NCBI RefSeq assembly: GCF_040807025.1
Contig: NC_090964.1
Location: 8,022,214 to 8,086,213, forward strand
Direction: 5' to 3'
Source: Struthio camelus
Taxonomy: Eukaryota > Chordata > Aves > Struthioniformes > Struthionidae
Length of the DNA: 64,000 nt
Each line of letters begins with the position of its first letter. The stretch's first letter is position 1. The position numbers were made by a program, and so were the translations under genes. Below the pieces are notes generated by a model that saw nothing but the letters and a program-made list of their open reading frames with translations, ran no database searches and was not told the origin of the DNA. Positions 60,801 to 64,000 of the stretch are shown piece by piece.

Positions 60801-63721
60801 CTGACGGCCTGGACTTTCCCAGGCTCCCTGCGGAGGTGCACCCTCTGCCAGGCCCCCGAGGGCTGCTGTGGTTCAGGTTGCGGCTCGCCGTGTGGGCAGC
60901 AGAGGGGAGAAGGACTCCCCATGGACACCTCAGCCTTGCTGGTCTCCCTCCAGCTCTGCAGCCCAGCTGCAGCTCTGTGCCAGCTGTCTCCTCTCCTTTA
61001 GGTGCCTGTGGTTAGCCTGGGCATGATCCCCTGTGCGAGCCCCCAAACCTTCTCAAACCCTCTCAGTTTGGGAGACTCTCCCAAACAGTCTCTGGCAGTT
61101 CAGGACAGGGCTGCCTACACCATGGTCCCCTTCTAGGATTTGCTGTCCTGGGTGCAAGTAGTTTCTCATTGGCCATCAGTAATGAATTTGTTTTTGTGCT
61201 TGCATTGAGTGATAGGGATTAACACCCTTCTGCCCTCTAAGGAGAGAGGGAGTACTGTGGGGGTCAAGATGAGCCTGACTTTTCTGGTGTCCCTGTTCTT
61301 GCTGCCAAGTCCCACTAGAGGCCCCTTGTTGACTTCAGTGGATTTTGGATCAAACCCTCAAATGCTAATAATAATGACTCATAAATCAGTGCTTGCACCA
61401 CCTGTTTGTCATGTTTCCGCCCACAATAGCTATATCAAGTGTTTTGTAAGCCAAGCTGGCACGGGTTGTTTGTCACATCTGGACTACGTCGTGGGAGTGC
61501 AGAGCTGGCTGAGCCGCAGTGTGTGTGTGTTGTTGTTTTTTTTTCCCTGGCTGGGGAGGAGGGAGAGAGCTGCACTAATTCCCTCTGCAGGGGGGAAGTG
61601 GTTGTCCTGATGTGGTGCATTGGGTCTGGATGGAGCCTCTGTTTGTGGCGGGAGGGCTGAGCATGGGGCAGGCAGTGGGAAAAAGGCCTCAGGGATCGCA
61701 AAATTGCCAGGACGGTGCATCGGGGTGTATCCAGGGCTTCATCTGTTGAAGCATTGCAAGATCAGGGTTGCAGCTGCCGACCTTTCAAAGCCGTGCTGTG
61801 ATTGCTACGGACATGCAGTCAGTGTCATCCATGCCGTGCGGCCTCTGAGTGTGGCCTTTCCTGTTAAAGGCCAACAGATGCTGCAGGGAGGCATCAGGCA
61901 CCAATTTCTGCGCAAGATGCCTGTAATTGTCCCTCAGCTGGGGGGACAGATATAGGCAGGGAGCTGGCTTAGACCATGCTGAAGAGCGCAGGGAGCACGA
62001 GCAGCTCTGCCTGCGTGGACCACAGGAGCGCGGATGCTGAGCGTGGCGCCGTGGGGTGGGCTGCACCGGCAGGAGTCCTGGCCTGTGGCCATGCCCCTAC
62101 TTTCTCCCTCTGCCACGCAGCCAAAGCCCGAGAACGCCATCACCATCGCAGTGTCGTCACGGGCACTCTTCCGTATGGAAGAGGAGCAGAAGATCTACAA
62201 CGAGCAAGGGGTGGAGGCCTATGTGAAATACCAGCTGGACCATGAAAACGAGCCCTTCCTCCCTGGCGCTGCCTTCCCCTTTGTCAAGGTGAGCGCCTGC
62301 CTGCCAAGCTGGGCGGCCCGGGCACCATGGGGCAAGGGGAAGATTCGGGGCAGGCCCTGAGGATGCTGAGTAGTCTGTATCTGCATCGCGACGCTTGCCC
62401 AAACCCTTTGCGGGGGGGGGGGGGGGTACTGCGAAGCACTCGTGTGGGGAAGTGATGGGAAATAAGCAGCATGTTGGAAGCGAGGTAACCACGGATAAGC
62501 CTTCTGGCAAGTGGTGTGCCTCTTCCAGGACGGAGGAAATGCTGACTTTTCCAAATGGCCTAAGAAATGAAAAAATTATCTCTTTGGATCATATTTAAAG
62601 TTTCCCTTTAGAGAATTCTTGATCTCAAAAAAAATTGGCTGAATTTAGTCTTGCTACATAGTCAGCCAGCTTCTAATTTTGACATGTTGAAATAAAACGT
62701 TTCAAATTTTACAAACATTTTCCAATTTCTGCCCCAACTCCACTGGATTTGGCACTGTTTCATCTGCTGGCCCTTGCTGAAGCGCTCTTGCCTATTCCCA
62801 ATAAATAAACAAATCAGCTCTGTGGGGAGAGACTTGCTTCATTGTGGGTTGCTTGAAAAACATTTATATGCAGCTTCACGCTAATTTAACCTTATCTTCT
62901 AATGAAAATGTGAAACTCGGTTGTGTTTGAAAATAAAGTGGCTGGAGGTTTTTTCCCTAAATCAGCTTTTTTTCCCCAGCTAAAGCTGTTTGCTGATTTA
63001 GGCATGGCTCAGAGTGTAGCTGGGGTTGGGCCAAATTCCTGATTTTGATGAACACAGTGTTTTGCTTACTTAGAGCCATGGGTGGGTGCTGGCATCTGGG
63101 GCTTGGTGACCCTCCCTCATCTTTGGGTGCTGCAGGCGCTGGAAGCTGTCAACATGCAGCTGCGTGAGCTCTACCCTGACAGCGAGGAGCTCTTTGACAT
63201 CGTCCTCATGACCAACAACCATGCCCAGGTCGGGGTTCGCTTGATCAACAGCATCAACCACTATGGTAAGCTCAGAGCAAACCCATCCTTTGAGCAGGAA
63301 CTGCTGGCTTTTAGGCAGGGTGTTCTTGCTTGGCAACGAGATAAGGAGATGTTTTTCTCCATCTCTTCCCTCAAATCAACCACGGGTGGTTTCTCTGAAT
63401 TTTTCTGGGCTTTGAGTGGAAGCTGGCTGGTGGTGAGGGTACCCCAGCTGCTGGTGATGCTGATGAACAGAAGGTCTGTGCTAGTACCAAAATTGGCCCC
63501 CATCCTGCTTGCTGCTGGCTCTTGGGAGGCCACAAGAAAGCACTGTCCAGGCTCTTTTGGGGGCGGTGAGGCTCACTCCAGTGTCCCTCTGCCCTCAGAT
63601 CTGTTCATCGAGAGGTTCTGCATGACGGGAGGGAACAGCCCCATCTGTTACCTCAAGGCCTACCACACCAACCTCTACCTCTCCTCTGATGCCGAGAAAG
63701 TGAGTGGGGCCATTGAAGAGG
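54818..63721 (+). CDS. NT5C1A: Cytosolic 5'-nucleotidase 1A, amino-terminal part (gene continues past the window)
   Basis: The enzyme hydrolyses AMP to adenosine in the cytosol and is activated by ADP, as known for the family. Four coding exons are present: 54818-54919, 62121-62288, 63136-63265 and 63599-63721. They keep one frame and end in phase 1, so the rest lies beyond 64000. Exon 1 encodes an alanine-rich start and [19 protein letters not shown]. Exon 2 encodes [15 protein letters not shown] and [10 protein letters not shown]. Exon 3 encodes [20 protein letters not shown] and [11 protein letters not shown]. Exon 4 encodes [25 protein letters not shown]. All four match NT5C1A as I recall it. 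The haloacid-dehalogenase-like acidic motif (DAVLFSDES region) must lie off the window. NT5C1B is the alternative, but the short amino terminus and synteny with HPCAL4 favour NT5C1A. Confidence 0.95.
55020..55570. repeat. Degenerate CT/GG-rich minisatellite in NT5C1A intron 1
   Basis: Variants of GGTCCCCTGGGGTC, TCTCCAGGT and TGGGTGCCCC recur at irregular 25-60 base spacing over 550 bases. No fixed period could be read by eye. Confidence 0.6.
56365..56470 (+). repeat. MIR-like (CORE-SINE) relic
   Basis: TTTACCGATGGGGAAACTGAGGCAC at 56376-56400 is followed by a GTGGTTTACCTGCAC segment and GTGGCAGAACTGAGGTCCAGG, matching the order of the MIR core as remembered from mammals. It is the best preserved of the recurrent cores in the window. 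Confidence 0.55.
57374..57520 (-). mobile_element. CR1 LINE, truncated 3' tail, minus orientation
   Basis: The sequence starts GAATCACAGAATCACAGAATCG and continues GGTTGGAAGGGACCTCTGG, AGATCATCTAGTCCAACC and GGTTTTGAATATCT, the hallmark 3' end of avian CR1 elements in reverse complement. The octamer ATTCTGTG repeats mark the 3' terminus at about 57374. Only about 145 bases are present, a typical severe 5' truncation. It supports an avian source. Confidence 0.93.
62289..63135 (+). other. NT5C1A: NT5C1A intron 2
   Basis: Contains a poly-G run at about 62411-62426 and an AT-rich stretch (62560-63060) with several TTAA-rich sites. No exon was recognised. Confidence 0.8.
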
Positions 63722-64000
63722 GTGAGTCCGGGGTCTGGCTTTGGGGGGCAGAGGGGGGAGCCCAGAGCCTGCTGGGGGTCAGTGCCAGGAGCAATAGCTT
63801 CTGTGTTGCTCTGCAGTTGGGGCCTGCCTTGTCCCACATCCCATCAAGGATGGAGAATCCTTGATGTTCCAGAGAGCCTCTAATTTGCATTGAAATAAGG
63901 CTTTCCTCAAGCTCCATAGCTCCTCCAAGGCAAAGATGCTGTTTCCCCCCTTAAACTCTTGTTTGCAAAATGAGTTGTCATTTAGGAACATTTTTGCTGG
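63722..64000 (+). other. NT5C1A: Start of NT5C1A intron 4, cut by the window edge
   Basis: Begins with the GTGAGT donor after exon 4. No acceptor completing exon 5 was recognised before the end of the window. Confidence 0.7.

Larger units (their letters stand above)
54920..62120 (+). other. NT5C1A: NT5C1A intron 1
   Basis: The 7.2-kb intron holds a degenerate minisatellite (55020-55570), a MIR-like relic (56365-56470), a CR1 tail (57374-57520), and AT-rich patches at 59100-59250 and 59940-60100. At 61330-61360 the phrase GTTGACTTCAGTGGATTTTGG recalls an ancient sauropsid repeat. No exon was recognised inside. Confidence 0.75.

Noticed and set aside
1-64000. tRNA genes, microRNA hairpins and endogenous retroviral remains
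   Set aside because: None could be recognised by eye; a structure or profile search would be needed to exclude small or very old copies.

Overview
The window is nuclear DNA from a bird, probably a GC-rich microchromosome. Evidence for a bird: a truncated CR1 LINE tail (57374-57520) with the typical avian 3' sequence, very compact GC-rich genes, CpG islands at most gene starts, and protein-coding genes that match vertebrate families but are split by spliceosomal introns. I see no bacterial, viral or CRISPR content, and no recognisable retroviral fossil. All identifications are from reading and recall; no search was run.

Layout, left to right. 1-4.1 kb: GC-rich intergenic DNA with a strictly 10-bp-phased minisatellite (551-1234). 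4.1-8.6 kb: MYCL (+), three exons, coding parts 4332-4836 and 7359-7924, 356 aa. 8.6-11.6 kb: intergenic DNA ending in an array of twelve RFX/X-box-like palindromes (10869-11304) before TRIT1. 11.6-27.6 kb: TRIT1 (+), eleven coding exons, 474 aa, with an AT-AC (U12-type) second intron. 27.6-33.3 kb: intergenic, mostly CpG-rich, no gene recognised. 33.4-37.3 kb: a complete CYRI/FAM49-family gene on the minus strand with two alternative first coding exons (324 or 323 aa) and very small introns; its CpG-island promoter is probably near 42.0-42.3 kb. 42.3-47.5 kb: intergenic. 47.5-52.5 kb: HPCAL4 (+), 191 aa. 54.7 kb to the right edge: NT5C1A (+), first four coding exons only; the gene runs off the window.

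The gene order MYCL-TRIT1-(CYRI)-HPCAL4-NT5C1A matches human 1p34 except that the CYRI-family gene lies where human has BMP8B/OXCT2/PPIE. As I recall the human map, chromosome 2p24 carries MYCN-CYRIA-VSNL1-NT5C1B in the same order and 8q24 carries MYC near CYRIB. The window therefore looks like the third member of a MYC-CYRI paralogon from the two early vertebrate genome duplications, with a CYRI copy absent from the mammalian MYCL locus. This is the main discovery candidate, together with its duplicated first coding exon (one CYRIA-like, one CYRIB-like) and the X-box array upstream of TRIT1.

The genes are not an operon; they act separately: MYCL in transcription, TRIT1 in tRNA i6A37 modification, CYRI in Rac1-WAVE control of actin, HPCAL4 in neuronal calcium sensing and NT5C1A in AMP hydrolysis.
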